Source: Sinomonas sp. ASV486 (GTDB lineage: Bacteria; Actinomycetota; Actinomycetes; Actinomycetales; Micrococcaceae). Taken from it: a DNA stretch of 64,000 nt. Of the stretch, positions 25,484-39,575 are shown one piece after another; positions within the stretch are counted from its first letter, which is position 1, and each line of letters starts with the position of its first letter. The position numbers and the translations under genes are program-made. Below the pieces are notes generated by a model. The model had not been told where the DNA came from and did not search any database. It was given only the letters and a program-made list of their open reading frames with translations. The DNA lies in contig NZ_JAVFJK010000005.1 of assembly GCF_030908215.1 (NCBI RefSeq), positions 186,001-250,000 on the forward strand. The letters run 5' to 3'.

Positions 25484-25735
25484 TTACTGCCGGCCGCGGC
25501 GCTGGGCGATCATGTGCCGCGGGCGCAGCGTCGCCTGGCGGATGCGCTCGCGGCGGGTCGGCGCGGCGGCCTCCTCCTGCGCCGGTGGCGCGCTGACCGC
25601 CGCGATCACTGCGGTCAGCGCGGCGAGCTCCTCCGGCGTCGGGTGCCCCTTCGTGACGGCGAAGAGCAGCGGAGCCTCCTCGCCGAGGGACGCCTCGGAA
25701 GCGGACGGCGCGGTGGGAACCGGACCAGTGCTCAC
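25484..25735 (-). CDS. Acyl-CoA carboxylase epsilon subunit
   Basis: An 83-residue protein with an acidic/alanine-rich first third and the conserved segment [20 protein letters not shown], followed by a basic tail ([23 protein letters not shown] in part). This is the small AccE/PccE-type subunit that stabilises and activates actinobacterial carboxyltransferase complexes. The GTG at 25735 overlaps the TGA of the beta-subunit gene in a GTGA, implying coupled translation in fixed ratio. It is easily missed because of its size. Confidence 0.88.
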   Translation of the reverse strand: MSTGPVPTAPSASEASLGEEAPLLFAVTKGHPTPEELAALTAVIAAVSAPPAQEEAAAPTRRERIRQATLRPRHMIAQRRGRQ

Positions 25736-27327
25736 AGCGGGATGTTCCCGTGCTTCTTGGCGGGCATCGACGCGTGCTTGTCGCGCAGAGCGCGGAGCCC
25801 GCGGAGCAGTTGGACCCGGGTCTCCGAGGGGGCGATGACGGCATCGATGTACCCGAGCTCGGCGGCCTGGTAGGGGTTGAGGAGCTCCTCCTCGTAGTCC
25901 CGGATGAGCTCGGCGCGCTTCGCATCGACGTCGCCGGCTGCTGCTCCGGGCTCGGCCGCGACCGCCGCCAGCTCGCGGCGGTACAGGATGTTCACGGCGC
26001 CCTGGGCTCCCATGACGCCGATCTGAGCGGTGGGCCACGCGAAGTTCAGATCCGCCCCGAGCTTCTTCGAGCCCATGACGATGTACGCGCCGCCGTAGGC
26101 CTTGCGGCAGATCACGGTGAGCTTGGGGACCGTGGCCTCGGCGTAGGCGTACAGGAGCTTGGCCCCGCGCCGGATGATCCCCTGGAACTCTTGGTCCTTG
26201 CCCGGCAGGAACCCCGGGACGTCCACGAGCGTGATGATCGGGATGTTGAACGCGTCGCAGTGGCGCACAAACCGCGCGGCCTTTTCCGAGGCCGCGATGT
26301 CCAGCGTCCCGGCGAACTGGATCGGCTGGTTCGCGACGATGCCCACGGTGTGGCCCTCCATGCGCCCGTAGCCGATCATGACGTTCGGCGCGTAGAGGGC
26401 CTGCATCTCGAGGAAGTTGCCGTCGTCGACGATCCCCGCAATCACGGCGCGCATGTCGTAGCCCTGCGTCGCTGAGTCCGGAACGAGCGCGTCGAGCGTA
26501 GCGTCGTCGTCGGTCTCCTCGAGCTCCTGGTCGGCATCCAGCACCGGCGCCTCGACCAGGTTGTTCGATGGGAGGAAGTCGAGGAGCTCGCGGACGAACT
26601 CGATGGCGTCCGACTCGTCGGAGGCGAGGTACGTCGCGGTGCCGGTCGTGGCGTTGTGCTGGCGCGCGCCGCCTAGCGTCTCCATATCCACCTCCTCGCC
26701 CGTGACGGTCTTGATGACGTCCGGACCGGTGATGAACATGTGGCTCGTCTTGTCCACCATCACGATGTAGTCGGTCAGGGCGGGGGAGTACGCCGCGCCC
26801 CCGGCGGACGGGCCCATGATGAGGGAGATCTGGGGTATGACGCCGGAGGCATGGACGTTGTTGCGGAAGATGTCCGCGAACATCGCCAAGGACGCGACGC
26901 CCTCCTGGATGCGCGCGCCGCCGCCGTCGAGGATGCCGACGACGGGGAAGCCGTTGCGGAGCGCGAACTCCTGGACCTTGACGATCTTCTCGCCGTTGAC
27001 CTGGCTGAGCGAGCCGCCGTAGACGGAGAAGTCCTGGCTGTAGACGGCGACCGGGCGGCCGTCCACGGTGCCGTAGCCAGAGACCAGCCCATCCCCGAGC
27101 GGCTTCTTCTTCTCCATGCCGAACGCGGTGGAGCGATGCACGGCCAGCGCGTCGAGCTCGACGAACGAGCCCTCGTCGAGGAGCATGTCGATGCGCTCGC
27201 GGGCCGTGTTCTTGCCGCGGGCGTGCTGCTTCTCGATCGCCTCCTGCCCCGAGGGTGCGAGCGACGCCGCCCGCCGGTCGCGGAAGTCCGCGATCTTGCC
27301 TGCGGTCGTGGTCAGGTCGTGGGTCAC
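25732..27327 (-). CDS. Acyl-CoA (propionyl/acetyl-CoA) carboxylase beta chain, carboxyltransferase
   Basis: A 531-residue carboxyltransferase of the PccB/AccD type. Both crotonase-like halves are intact: [21 protein letters not shown] with [16 protein letters not shown] in the N half, and [54 protein letters not shown] (shown by its ends VDVPGFLPG and [13 protein letters not shown]) in the C half. It transfers carboxyl from biotin on the alpha chain (14.1 kb) to acyl-CoA. GTG 27327 is chosen because GGAG lies 5 nt upstream; a longer frame to 27402 has no ribosome site and runs into the promoter. Followed by the coupled epsilon gene and divergent from birA. Confidence 0.95.
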   Translation of the reverse strand: MTHDLTTTAGKIADFRDRRAASLAPSGQEAIEKQHARGKNTARERIDMLLDEGSFVELDALAVHRSTAFGMEKKKPLGDGLVSGYGTVDGRPVAVYSQDFSVYGGSLSQVNGEKIVKVQEFALRNGFPVVGILDGGGARIQEGVASLAMFADIFRNNVHASGVIPQISLIMGPSAGGAAYSPALTDYIVMVDKTSHMFITGPDVIKTVTGEEVDMETLGGARQHNATTGTATYLASDESDAIEFVRELLDFLPSNNLVEAPVLDADQELEETDDDATLDALVPDSATQGYDMRAVIAGIVDDGNFLEMQALYAPNVMIGYGRMEGHTVGIVANQPIQFAGTLDIAASEKAARFVRHCDAFNIPIITLVDVPGFLPGKDQEFQGIIRRGAKLLYAYAEATVPKLTVICRKAYGGAYIVMGSKKLGADLNFAWPTAQIGVMGAQGAVNILYRRELAAVAAEPGAAAGDVDAKRAELIRDYEEELLNPYQAAELGYIDAVIAPSETRVQLLRGLRALRDKHASMPAKKHGNIPL

Positions 27328-27433
27328 ACTCACTCCAGCTTGTCGGTCCGTGCTCACCCGTGGTGGCTTTCGTAGGTTCCGCACAATCGGCGGAGACGTC
27401 ACCTCAGTCTAGTGAGGCAGGCGTGGCAGGCGT

Positions 27434-27450
27434 CTGTAGGAACCCTACAA
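27434..27450. promoter_or_regulatory. Palindromic operator between the carboxylase beta gene and birA
   Basis: CTGTAGG-AAC-CCTACAA matches the palindrome upstream of the alpha-chain gene (16051-16067) in 6-bp arms TGTAGG/CCTACA plus the outer A. It is 107 bp before the beta gene start (94 bp in the alpha gene). A weaker copy, CGTAGG-N3-CGCACA (27371-27385), lies closer to the gene. Confidence 0.7.
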
Positions 27451-27561
27451 TTTCCGCCGGTGCTCAGGGGCGCGGTGCACGACGGCGCGTCGCGCGCCCG
27501 CCGTCGCGACCGCAAATTCTTGTCCTTCTTCATTTCCTTGGGACCGCCGGGACGTACAGCC

Positions 27562-27596
27562 CTGACCCGGCCGGGCGGCATCGGTACCATGCATCC
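27562..27596 (+). promoter_or_regulatory. Leaderless promoter of birA
   Basis: CTGACC (27562-27567) and TACCAT (27585-27590) are 17 bp apart, and the ATG of birA starts 7 nt after the -10, so transcription should begin at the start codon. No ribosome site is present. Confidence 0.6.
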
Positions 27597-28487
27597 ATGG
27601 ACGATCACGCGCAGCCAGAGCCCCGCGGCCCCCTCGACAGGACGGTTCTGGGCCCGGACCTGGTGCGAGAGGCCGGTCTGTCCCGGCTCGACGTCGTCGA
27701 CGAGATCGACTCGACCAATGCCGAACTCGTGCGCCGGGCCACGACGGACCCCGCGGGCTGGGGCGACCTCTCCGTCCTCGTGGCGGAGCACCAGTCCGCA
27801 GGCCGAGGGCGCCTCCACCGTGCGTGGGACTCACCGGTGGGGGAGTCGGTTGCCGTCTCCATCGTGCTGCGGCCGCACAACCGCGACGGCCGGCCCCTGC
27901 CCACCCAGGGCTATTCGTGGTTTTCGCCCCTCGCCGCCCTCGCGCTCCGTGAGGCGCTCGCGGTGCTGGCCGGCATCGAGGCCTGCCTCAAATGGCCCAA
28001 TGACGTGATCGTGCAGGGCCGGAAGATCTCCGGAATCCTCGCCCAGCTTGCGCCGGGAGCGAACGGCGCCCCGCCCGCCGTCGTCCTCGGAACGGGGATC
28101 AACGTGGCCCAGACCGAGGAGGAGCTGCCCGTGCCCACCGCGACGAGCATGCTGCTCGCGTGCGGCCGGGAGGTGCGGCGGGAGGACATCCTCACCGCGT
28201 ACCTCTCCGCCTTCGCGCGGCGGTACCGGGAGTTCTGCGAGGCCGACGGCGACCCGGAAGTGCCTCTGTCGGGCGGCCGCGGTCTGTGGGGCCAGGTGGA
28301 GGACGCGACGATCACGCTCGGCAAGCGCGTCCGGGTCGAGCTGCCAGGCGGCCAGACGCTCGTGGGCCGCGCGACCGGGCTGGACAGCCACGGCGCCCTG
28401 CGCGTCGTCGAGGAGGACGGCTCGCGCCACTCGGTCGCAGCAGGGGATGTGGTCCACCTGCGCCCCGCCGACGGCGGCTATGCGTAG
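27597..28487 (+). CDS. birA: Biotin-[acetyl-CoA-carboxylase] ligase
   Basis: A 296-residue ligase that activates biotin with ATP and attaches it to the carrier lysine. It has STNAE, the adenylate loop AEHQSAGRGRLHRAWDSP (GRGR motif), LKWPNDVIVQGRKISGILAQ and VVLGTGINVAQT, then an SH3-like C-terminal domain (LGKRVRVELPGGQTLVGRATG). It lacks the N-terminal DNA-binding domain of E. coli BirA, so it is a monofunctional ligase and cannot itself be the repressor of the carboxylase genes. Divergent from the beta-subunit gene with the shared operator between them, which links enzyme and modifying ligase. Stop overlaps the next gene by 8 bp. Confidence 0.95.
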   Translation: MDDHAQPEPRGPLDRTVLGPDLVREAGLSRLDVVDEIDSTNAELVRRATTDPAGWGDLSVLVAEHQSAGRGRLHRAWDSPVGESVAVSIVLRPHNRDGRPLPTQGYSWFSPLAALALREALAVLAGIEACLKWPNDVIVQGRKISGILAQLAPGANGAPPAVVLGTGINVAQTEEELPVPTATSMLLACGREVRREDILTAYLSAFARRYREFCEADGDPEVPLSGGRGLWGQVEDATITLGKRVRVELPGGQTLVGRATGLDSHGALRVVEEDGSRHSVAAGDVVHLRPADGGYA

Positions 28488-29064
28488 GGTCCTGTCCCCT
28501 GGGGAGCAGCTCATCGTCAGGACACGGCGGCACGGAAGGATGCTCCTGCTGCCCGCCGTCGTGCTCGTCGCCGTCAGCGGCGCGGGAGCCTTCGCGGCCG
28601 GCTGGCTCTCACGCGGCCACCTCGAGCAGGCGTTCCCCTGGCTCCCGCCCGCGTCGCGGGTGTGGTTCGAGCTCGCCCCGGCGGCCCTTGCTGTGTGGAT
28701 CCTGCTTGGATACTGCCTGCGCGAGCTGTTCGTGTGGCGCTCCGTGAGCTACGTGCTCACGAGCCGGCGCGTGCTCAGGCGTGAGCGGGGCCTTACCCGC
28801 CAGGACCGCGAGATGCCGCTGTCCCTCGTGCGGGATGTCAACGTCCGCCAAGGTTTCGTGCAGGGGATGTTCAGGTCCGGAACGATAATCTTGACCTCGG
28901 GCCAGTCTGCGCAGCTCACGTTCGCCGATGTCCCGGAAGCGCGGCGCTTCAGCCAGTTTGTCCTCGACGCCATCGAGGAGCTGCCCGACGACGAGTGGGG
29001 GCCGGGCAATGAGATCACTGACGTCGGCGACGAGTCGCTTCCGTGGGAACTGAGGGAGGACTGA
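28480..29064 (+). CDS. PH-domain (YdbT-like bPH) membrane protein
   Basis: A 194-residue protein with two transmembrane helices (LLLPAVVLVAVSGAGAFAAGW and ELAPAALAVWILLGYCL) and a cytoplasmic bacterial PH domain: the core YVLTSRRVLRRERGLTRQDREMPLSLVRDVNV followed by GTIILTSG (residues about 95-145). Bacterial PH domains of this kind are membrane associated and of unknown ligand. It starts inside the end of birA (8-bp overlap) and its TGA overlaps the ATG of the adenylate cyclase gene, so the three genes form one translationally coupled unit. Conserved birA-PH-cyclase order is typical of the family; function is not established. Confidence 0.85.
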   Translation: MRRVLSPGEQLIVRTRRHGRMLLLPAVVLVAVSGAGAFAAGWLSRGHLEQAFPWLPPASRVWFELAPAALAVWILLGYCLRELFVWRSVSYVLTSRRVLRRERGLTRQDREMPLSLVRDVNVRQGFVQGMFRSGTIILTSGQSAQLTFADVPEARRFSQFVLDAIEELPDDEWGPGNEITDVGDESLPWELRED

Positions 29065-30206
29065 TGGACGAGCCGATCGAGGATTCCGACGTGGAGTCCG
29101 CCGAGGATCTCTCCGACGAAGGTCCCGGCGCCCTCGCGGCCCCCGCGGCGGCGCTGGCCCCGGTGCCCGCCCGGCGTGGCTCGTCCAAGGACCTCGAGCT
29201 CCTCCTGCTCGGAGGCGACCGCACGCTCAAGCGCCGTGAGGTGGCCTCCGCGGTCGGCCTCTCCCTCTACTCGGCGCGCAAGCTGTGGCGCGCGCTGGGC
29301 ATGCCGAACTTCACCGACGACGATCTCGCGTTCACCCGGACCGACCTCGAACACCTCAAGGTCATGCCGGCGCTCGTGCGCGAGGGCGTCCTCACCGAGG
29401 AGGCGGCCATCTCGGTCACGAGGGCCATCGGCCAGATGACCGACCGCATGGTCGTGTGGCAGGTCGAGGCGCTCGTCGAGGACATGATCTCCTCAGAGGG
29501 CATGACCGACGCCGAGGCACGCGTCGCCCTCCTGGACCGCATCCCGACCCTCATCGAGCCTCTTGAAGAGATGCTCGTGTACTCGTGGCGGCGGCAGCTG
29601 ACCGCCGGCGTCCAGCGGCTTGCGCTGAGGGCCCGGGAGGGCCTCGAATCGAGCGCCGAGGGCCGCGACGGCACGGAGGACGACGCCCCGCTGCCGCTCG
29701 CGCGCGCCGTCGGCTTCGCGGACCTCGTCTCCTATACGTCGCTGTCCCGGCGGATGAACGAGCGGACGCTCGCCCAGCTGGTCCAGCGCTTCGAGAACCG
29801 GTGCTCGGAGATCATCACGGTGGGCGGCGGCCGGCTGGTCAAGACCATCGGCGACGAGGTGCTCTACATCGCCGAGACGCCGGCCGCGGGGGCGCAGATC
29901 TCGCTCGCCCTCGCGAAAGAGTTCGCGGACGACGAGATCCTCCCCGAGTGCCGTGTGGCCATGGTCTGGGGGCGGGTCCTCAGCCGGCTCGGCGACATCT
30001 ACGGCCCCACCGTGAACCTTGCGGCACGCCTTACCTCGATCGCCGATCCCGGGCAGGTCCTCGTGGATGACATCACGGCCAAGGCCCTCGCAGGTGACGA
30101 GCGCTTTGTGCTCGAACCCCAGGAGCCCGAGATGGTCCGCGGTTTCGGGGAGATCCATCCCGTGTCGCTCAGCCACGGTGCAGGCCCGGGAATCGTGCTC
30201 GACTGA
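29064..30206 (+). CDS. Class III adenylate cyclase with N-terminal regulatory domain (Rv1264-like)
   Basis: A 380-residue cyclase. Residues 1-40 are acidic and disordered, 45-190 form a helical regulatory domain (DRTLKRREVASAVGLSLYSA through LVYSWRRQL) like the autoinhibitory pH-sensing domain of mycobacterial Rv1264, and 210-370 form the catalytic domain. All active-site residues are present: metal-binding Asp 220 and 264, substrate-defining Lys 260 and Asp 311, and transition-state Asn 318 and Arg 322 (motifs FADLVSYTSL, VKTIGDEVLYI, DIYGPTVNLAARL). It should make cAMP as a homodimer. ATG 29064 overlaps the upstream stop (TGATG) and GGGAGGA precedes it. Confidence 0.93.
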   Translation: MDEPIEDSDVESAEDLSDEGPGALAAPAAALAPVPARRGSSKDLELLLLGGDRTLKRREVASAVGLSLYSARKLWRALGMPNFTDDDLAFTRTDLEHLKVMPALVREGVLTEEAAISVTRAIGQMTDRMVVWQVEALVEDMISSEGMTDAEARVALLDRIPTLIEPLEEMLVYSWRRQLTAGVQRLALRAREGLESSAEGRDGTEDDAPLPLARAVGFADLVSYTSLSRRMNERTLAQLVQRFENRCSEIITVGGGRLVKTIGDEVLYIAETPAAGAQISLALAKEFADDEILPECRVAMVWGRVLSRLGDIYGPTVNLAARLTSIADPGQVLVDDITAKALAGDERFVLEPQEPEMVRGFGEIHPVSLSHGAGPGIVLD

Positions 30207-30308
30207 CCCGGCCCGAGGCGGACGCGGGATGTCGCTGCCGGGTGCGCCGGGCGGAGGCCGTCGGTGTGTCACGATGGTCCGGCAGACGGCGAGGGGAGGG
30301 CTGGGACG

Positions 30309-34469
<4,161 letters not shown>

Positions 34470-34473
<4 letters not shown>

Positions 34474-34970
34474 GGCCCCCGGTCACGATCCGGGAGGCCA
34501 CCCCGGAGGACTACCCGGACATCGCGCGCATCGTCGAAGCCGCCTACCTCGGCGCGGGCTACTTCGAGGGTCCGGAGCACCCCTATATGCGCCAGATCGC
34601 GGATGTCTCCTACCGGGCTGCGCGCGGCACGGTCCTCGTCGCGGAGCGGGACGGGCGCGTCATCGCGTCCGTGACGGTCATGGCGCACGGTGATGGCTTC
34701 GAGCAGGTCGCCGGCGCGGGCGAGTACGAGTTCCGGCTGCTCGTCGTAGACCCGGACGTGCAGCGCACGGGCGCGGCGTCCGCCCTCGTGGCCGACGTCG
34801 AGGCGAGGGCCCGGCGCGCGGGCGCGACCGCCGTCGTGCTCACCACGGGAGAGGGCTGGGAGGCGCCGAATGCGCTCTATCCCCGTCTCGGCTACGAGCG
34901 CGCGCCCGAGCGCGACTGGCCGATTCCGGAGACCGACATCATGCTGCCGGTGTACATCAAGCGGCTCTGA
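34470..34970 (+). CDS. GNAT-family N-acetyltransferase
   Basis: A 166-residue acetyltransferase. The acetyl-CoA binding strand and P-loop are seen in YEFRLLVVDPDVQRTGAASALVADVEARA (key part VDPDVQRTGAASALV, about residues 88-105), and the C-terminal strand ends ALYPRLGYERAPERDW. Substrate unknown; it could be a small molecule or protein. ATG 34470 overlaps the preceding stop in an ATGA. Confidence 0.9.
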
Positions 34971-35088
34971 CTCAACCCGCACCCTCTGGCCGTCCTGGAG
35001 GCGCTGTCCCGCCCCGGCACGCCGTAGCGGTGTTCGGGGCGCGACTAGACTGGACCGCGAACCTTATTCACCTTCACAGGGGAGATCC

Positions 35089-35385
35089 ATGGCTGAGATC
35101 ACTCGCGACGACGTTGCGCACCTCGCGCAGCTCGCGCGGATCGAGATGAGCGAGGCGGAGCTGGACAAGATGGCGGGCGAGCTCGCCCACATCGTCGACG
35201 CCGTCAAGAGCGTGAGCGAGGCCGCCGGGCCCGACGTCCCGGCCACATCGCACCCGATCCCGTTGCAGAACGTCTTCCGCGAGGACGTCGTGGGCCACGT
35301 GCTCACGCCCGCCGAGGCGCTCTCCGGGGCCCCCGATGCCGACGAGGGCCTCTTCAAGGTCCCTGCGATCCTGGGCGAGGAGTAA
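35089..35385 (+). CDS. gatC: Asp-tRNA(Asn)/Glu-tRNA(Gln) amidotransferase subunit C
   Basis: A 98-residue subunit that stabilises the GatA-GatB interface. It begins MAEITRDDVAHLAQLARIEM and has the conserved TSHPIPLQNVFREDVV and C-terminal GLFKVPAIL. It heads gatC-gatA-gatB. AGGGGAG lies 5 nt before the ATG, and a -10 candidate TAGACT occurs at 35046-35051, giving a short leader. Confidence 0.95.
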   Translation: MAEITRDDVAHLAQLARIEMSEAELDKMAGELAHIVDAVKSVSEAAGPDVPATSHPIPLQNVFREDVVGHVLTPAEALSGAPDADEGLFKVPAILGEE

Positions 35386-35388
35386 CCC

Positions 35389-36939
35389 ATGAGCGCCAAT
35401 GAGAAGAACCTCAGCGAACTGATCACCTCCACCGCCTCGGCCCTCGCCGAGAAGCTCACCGCCAGGGAGGTCTCCTCCGAGGAGGTCGTCCAGGCGCACC
35501 TCGACCGGATCGCCGAGGTCGACGGCGGCGAGCGGGGAGTCCACGCGTTCCTGCACGTCAACACCCAGGAGGCGCTCGGCGTCGCCCGGGAGGTCGACTC
35601 GGCCCGCGCCGCCGGCGGGGATGACGCTGCGGCCCTCCATCCGCTCGCGGGCGTCCCGATCGCGATCAAGGACCTCATCGTCACGGTAGGCCAGCCCACG
35701 ACGGCGGGCTCCCGCATCCTCGAGGGCTGGATGAGCCCCTACGACGCCACCGTCATCAAGAAGATCCGGGCCGCCAAGCTCCCGATCCTCGGCAAGACCA
35801 ACCTCGACGAGTTCGCCATGGGTTCCTCGACCGAGCACTCGGCGTTCGGTCCCACCCGCAACCCGTGGGACCTCGACCGCATCCCGGGCGGCTCAGGTGG
35901 TGGCTCGGCTGCGGCCGTTGCGGCCTTCGAGGCGCCCCTCGCGCTCGGCACCGACACCGGCGGGTCCATCCGCCAGCCCGGCGCCGTCACCGGCACAGTC
36001 GGCGTCAAGCCCACCTACGGTGCGGTGTCCCGCTACGGCGCGATCGCGATGGCCTCGAGCCTGGACCAGATCGGCCCGGTCTCGCGGTCCGTGCTCGACG
36101 CCGCGCTCCTCCAGGAGCTCGTCGGCGGCCACGACCCGTTCGACTCCACCTCGCTCACCGACCGGTTCGACACCCTCGTCGCGGCGGCGAAGGCCGGCGC
36201 AGCCGGAGGGGCCCTCAAGGGGCTGCGCATCGGCGTCGTGAAGGAACTCGGCGGCGAGGGCTACCAGCCCGGCGTCGAGGCCCGCTTCCGCGAGGCGCTC
36301 ACTCTGCTCGAGGGCGCCGGTGCGCAGATCGTCGAGGTCTCGTGCCCCAACTTCAAGTACGCGCTCGGCGCCTACTACCTCATCATGCCGAGCGAGGTCT
36401 CCAGCAACCTCGCGAAGTTCGACGGCGTCCGGTACGGACTGCGCGTCACGCCCCAGGACGGCCCGATGACGATCGAGCGCGTCATGGCCGCCACGCGCGC
36501 TGCGGGCTTCGGCGACGAGGCGAAGCGTCGCATCATCCTGGGCACCTACGCCCTTTCCGCCGGCTACTACGACGCCTACTACGGCTCGGCGCAGAAGGTC
36601 CGCACCCTCATCCAGCGCGACTTCGACGCCGCGTTCGCCCAAGCGGACGTGCTCATCTCGCCGACGGCACCCACCACGGCCTTCAGGCTCGGCGAGAAGC
36701 TCGATGACCCGCTGGCGATGTACCTCAACGACGTTGCGACCATCCCGGCCAACCTCGCAGGTGTCCCCGGACTCTCGCTCCCGAGCGGTCTTGCCGACGA
36801 GGACGGACTGCCCGCTGGCCTGCAGATCCTCGCCCCGGCCCGCGAGGACGCACGCCTGTACCGGGTGGGTGCGGCCCTCGAGGCCCTGCTCGAGGCGCAG
36901 TGGGGCGGCCCGCTGCTCGCCCAGGCCCCGGCACTCTAA
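35389..36939 (+). CDS. gatA: Asp-tRNA(Asn)/Glu-tRNA(Gln) amidotransferase subunit A (amidase)
   Basis: A 516-residue amidase-signature protein that hydrolyses glutamine and passes ammonia to GatB. Catalytic Lys 94 (IAIKDLI), the glycine/serine loop [16 protein letters not shown] with the cis-Ser, and nucleophile Ser 193 ([11 protein letters not shown]) are present, as is the C-terminal [20 protein letters not shown]. The gene begins 3 bp after gatC ends. Confidence 0.96.
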   Translation: MSANEKNLSELITSTASALAEKLTAREVSSEEVVQAHLDRIAEVDGGERGVHAFLHVNTQEALGVAREVDSARAAGGDDAAALHPLAGVPIAIKDLIVTVGQPTTAGSRILEGWMSPYDATVIKKIRAAKLPILGKTNLDEFAMGSSTEHSAFGPTRNPWDLDRIPGGSGGGSAAAVAAFEAPLALGTDTGGSIRQPGAVTGTVGVKPTYGAVSRYGAIAMASSLDQIGPVSRSVLDAALLQELVGGHDPFDSTSLTDRFDTLVAAAKAGAAGGALKGLRIGVVKELGGEGYQPGVEARFREALTLLEGAGAQIVEVSCPNFKYALGAYYLIMPSEVSSNLAKFDGVRYGLRVTPQDGPMTIERVMAATRAAGFGDEAKRRIILGTYALSAGYYDAYYGSAQKVRTLIQRDFDAAFAQADVLISPTAPTTAFRLGEKLDDPLAMYLNDVATIPANLAGVPGLSLPSGLADEDGLPAGLQILAPAREDARLYRVGAALEALLEAQWGGPLLAQAPAL

Positions 36940-36952
36940 GAAGGAGAGAGAA

Positions 36953-38464
36953 ATGGCATCCACTGACGAGATCCTGTCCTTCGACGAGGCCATGGAGAAG
37001 TTCGACCCGGTCCTCGGCTTCGAGGTCCACGTCGAGCTCAACACCAAGACCAAGATGTTCTCCTCCGCCCCGAACGTGTTCGGCGACGAGCCGAACACGG
37101 ACGTCAACGAAGTCGACCTCGGCATGCCCGGCGTCCTTCCCGTGGTGAACAAGGCCGCCGTGGAGTCGAGCATCAAGATCGGCCTCGCGCTCAACTGCAA
37201 GATCGCCGAATCCTGCCGGTTCGCCCGGAAGAACTACTTCTACCCGGACACGCCCAAGAACTTCCAGACCTCCCAGTACGACGAACCGATCGCCTACGAC
37301 GGCTGGCTCGACATCGAACTCGAGGACGGGACGGTCTTCCATGTGGAGATCGAGCGTGCGCACATGGAGGAGGACGCAGGCAAGCTCACCCACCTCGGCG
37401 GCGCGACCGGCCGCATCCAGGGCGCCGACTACTCCCTCGTGGACTACAACCGTGCAGGCGTGCCGCTCGTCGAGATCGTCACGAAGCCGATCGTGGGCGC
37501 CGGCTCCCGCGCGCCCGAGCTCGCGAAGGCCTACGTCGCGGCAGTCCGCGAGATCGTGAAGAACCTCGGTGTCTCGGACGCCCGCATGGAGCGCGGCAAC
37601 GTGCGCTGCGACGCGAACGTCTCGCTCATGCCCAAGGACGCCACGAAGTTCGGCACGCGTTCGGAGACGAAGAACGTCAACTCGCTCCGATCCGTCGAGC
37701 ACGCGGTGCGCTTCGAGATCCAGCGCCACGCGGCCGTTCTCTCCGCGGGGGAGAAGGTCACCCAGGAGACGCGCCACTGGCACGAGGACACGCGCACGAC
37801 GACGGCCGGTCGCCCCAAGAGCGACGCCGACGACTACCGGTACTTCCCGGAGCCGGACCTCGTGCCCGTGGTTCCGAGCCGCGAGTGGGTCGAGGAGATC
37901 CGCGCGACACTGCCCGAGCCCCCCGCCGAGCGGCGTAAGCGCCTCAAGGAGGCGTGGGGCTACGCGGACGCCGAGTTCCGCGACGTCGTCAACGCCGGCG
38001 TCATGGACTCCATCGAGGAGACCATCGCCGCGGGCACCACCGCGCAAGCCGCCCGCAAGTGGTGGATGGGCGAGATCGTGGGCCGCGCCAAGGTCGCCGA
38101 CGTCGAGCCCGCTGACCTCGGCGTGACCCCGCAGGCGATCGTCGAGCTCAACGGCCTCGTCGAGGGCGGCAAGCTCAACAACAAGATGGCTGGCCAGGTG
38201 CTCGACGGCGTCATTGCCGGCGAGGGAACCCCGACCCAGGTCATGGAGGCCCGCGGACTCGTGCTCGTCTCCGACGACGGCCCTCTCCTCGAGGCCATCG
38301 ACGCGGCGCTGGCCGCACAGCCCGATGTCGCGGACAAAATCCGCAGCGGCAAGGTCCAGGCGGCCGGCGCGATCGTGGGCGCGGTCATGAAGGCCACGCG
38401 CGGCCAGGCTGACGCGGGCCGCGTCAAGGAGCTCATCCTCGAGAGGCTGGGCGTCCAGGTCTAA
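36953..38464 (+). CDS. gatB: Asp-tRNA(Asn)/Glu-tRNA(Gln) amidotransferase subunit B
   Basis: A 503-residue kinase/amidase partner that phosphorylates and amidates mischarged tRNA. Seen are [29 protein letters not shown], the Zn/metal region [28 protein letters not shown] and the C-terminal YqeY-like tail ([14 protein letters not shown]-like [21 protein letters not shown]). AAGGAGAG precedes the ATG. The stop codon overlaps that of the convergent sigma-factor gene by 4 bp, leaving no room for a terminator between them. Confidence 0.96.
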   Translation: MASTDEILSFDEAMEKFDPVLGFEVHVELNTKTKMFSSAPNVFGDEPNTDVNEVDLGMPGVLPVVNKAAVESSIKIGLALNCKIAESCRFARKNYFYPDTPKNFQTSQYDEPIAYDGWLDIELEDGTVFHVEIERAHMEEDAGKLTHLGGATGRIQGADYSLVDYNRAGVPLVEIVTKPIVGAGSRAPELAKAYVAAVREIVKNLGVSDARMERGNVRCDANVSLMPKDATKFGTRSETKNVNSLRSVEHAVRFEIQRHAAVLSAGEKVTQETRHWHEDTRTTTAGRPKSDADDYRYFPEPDLVPVVPSREWVEEIRATLPEPPAERRKRLKEAWGYADAEFRDVVNAGVMDSIEETIAAGTTAQAARKWWMGEIVGRAKVADVEPADLGVTPQAIVELNGLVEGGKLNNKMAGQVLDGVIAGEGTPTQVMEARGLVLVSDDGPLLEAIDAALAAQPDVADKIRSGKVQAAGAIVGAVMKATRGQADAGRVKELILERLGVQV

Positions 38465-39477
38465 CGCGAGGGCACGCTCGCGAGCGTTACGGGCAGCCTG
38501 AAGCTCGCGAGTGTGGCCTCCTGGAAGTGCGTGATCCCGCGCAACCCATCGCGTCCCGGGGTGAGCACGATGACGCCGATCGACCGCCACAGCCCGGTGG
38601 TGTCGTCGTGCACGTAGGGCGCGATGGCAGGGTCCCCGTTCGCACGCGTGCGCACCACGGCGACCTGCCGCGCGGCCCGAGGCCGTATCGATGCGAAGAA
38701 GCGCTCGGCCGCCGCCGTCCCTTTGTACTCGAACGGCATGGGCGGCATCGATACTGTGGCGTCTTCGGTGAGGAGCGCGACGAGCCCGTCGACGTCGTGC
38801 ACCGTGAACGCGTCCACGAACCGGTCCACCAGCGCCCGCTCGGCCGCCGATCCCGGCGCGGGCCGCTCCGCCTCGCCGCCTCGGCGGGAGGCGAGCGTGG
38901 CGCGCGCCCGCTTGAGGGCGCTCGTCACCGACTCCGCGCTCGTGCCCAGCATCCCCGCCACCTCGCGTGCCCTATAACCTAGGACGTCGCGCAGGATCAG
39001 CACCGCGCGCTGCCGCGGCGGCAGAAGCTGCAGTGCGGTGATGAATGCGAGCGCGATCGACTCCCGCGTGTTCAGGGCGGCCTCGGGTCCGGGCACAGCG
39101 GGGGCGGCCTCGAGGAGTGAGTCCGGGTACGGCTCGAGCCACGCCACTTCGCCGAGACTGCTGGGCTCGGGCGGTGTGGTGCCGCGGATCGTGGTGACCG
39201 CGGGCGGCCGACGCCGGGCGGCCCGCAGCGCGTCGAGGCAGCTGTTCGTGGCGATCCTGTAGAGCCACACCCGTACCGAGGAACGTGCCTCGAAGCGGGG
39301 CATGGCCCGCCACGCGGACAGCAGTGCCTCCTGGAGCGCATCCTCGGCATCGTGCACTGAGCCGAGCATCCGGTAGCAATGCGCGTGGAGTTCGCGCCGA
39401 TGCGGGGCTACCAGCTCGTCGAACGCACTCTGGTCTCCGGCCTTGGCACGTCCAAGGACGTCGGGGTCTTCCTCCAT
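38461..39477 (-). CDS. ECF sigma factor with C-terminal SnoaL-like domain (SigG/ECF41-like)
   Basis: A 338-residue sigma factor. Region 2 ([41 protein letters not shown]) and region 4 ([44 protein letters not shown], key part [13 protein letters not shown]) are followed from about residue 210 by a SnoaL-like NTF2-fold domain ([29 protein letters not shown]). In related ECF groups this C-terminal domain controls sigma activity instead of a dedicated anti-sigma factor; none is encoded nearby. GGAGGAG precedes ATG 39477. Divergent from a VOC gene and tail-to-tail overlapping with gatB. Confidence 0.92.
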   Translation of the reverse strand: MEEDPDVLGRAKAGDQSAFDELVAPHRRELHAHCYRMLGSVHDAEDALQEALLSAWRAMPRFEARSSVRVWLYRIATNSCLDALRAARRRPPAVTTIRGTTPPEPSSLGEVAWLEPYPDSLLEAAPAVPGPEAALNTRESIALAFITALQLLPPRQRAVLILRDVLGYRAREVAGMLGTSAESVTSALKRARATLASRRGGEAERPAPGSAAERALVDRFVDAFTVHDVDGLVALLTEDATVSMPPMPFEYKGTAAAERFFASIRPRAARQVAVVRTRANGDPAIAPYVHDDTTGLWRSIGVIVLTPGRDGLRGITHFQEATLASFRLPVTLASVPSR

Positions 39478-39575
39478 GAGTTTCTCCTCCGACCGCCCAC
39501 TTTAGGCACCGGCCGGCGTCTGCACCATTGGACGCGGATCCGTCGAGGGACCCGCCGCGGAAGACGGAGGATGCC

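Noticed and set aside
27328-27402. Longer start for the carboxylase beta chain
   Set aside because: No ribosome site, no family similarity, and it would overlap the promoter and degenerate operator.
36725-38590. 621-codon frame antisense to gatB
   Set aside because: No domain, skewed composition; gatB on the other strand is complete.
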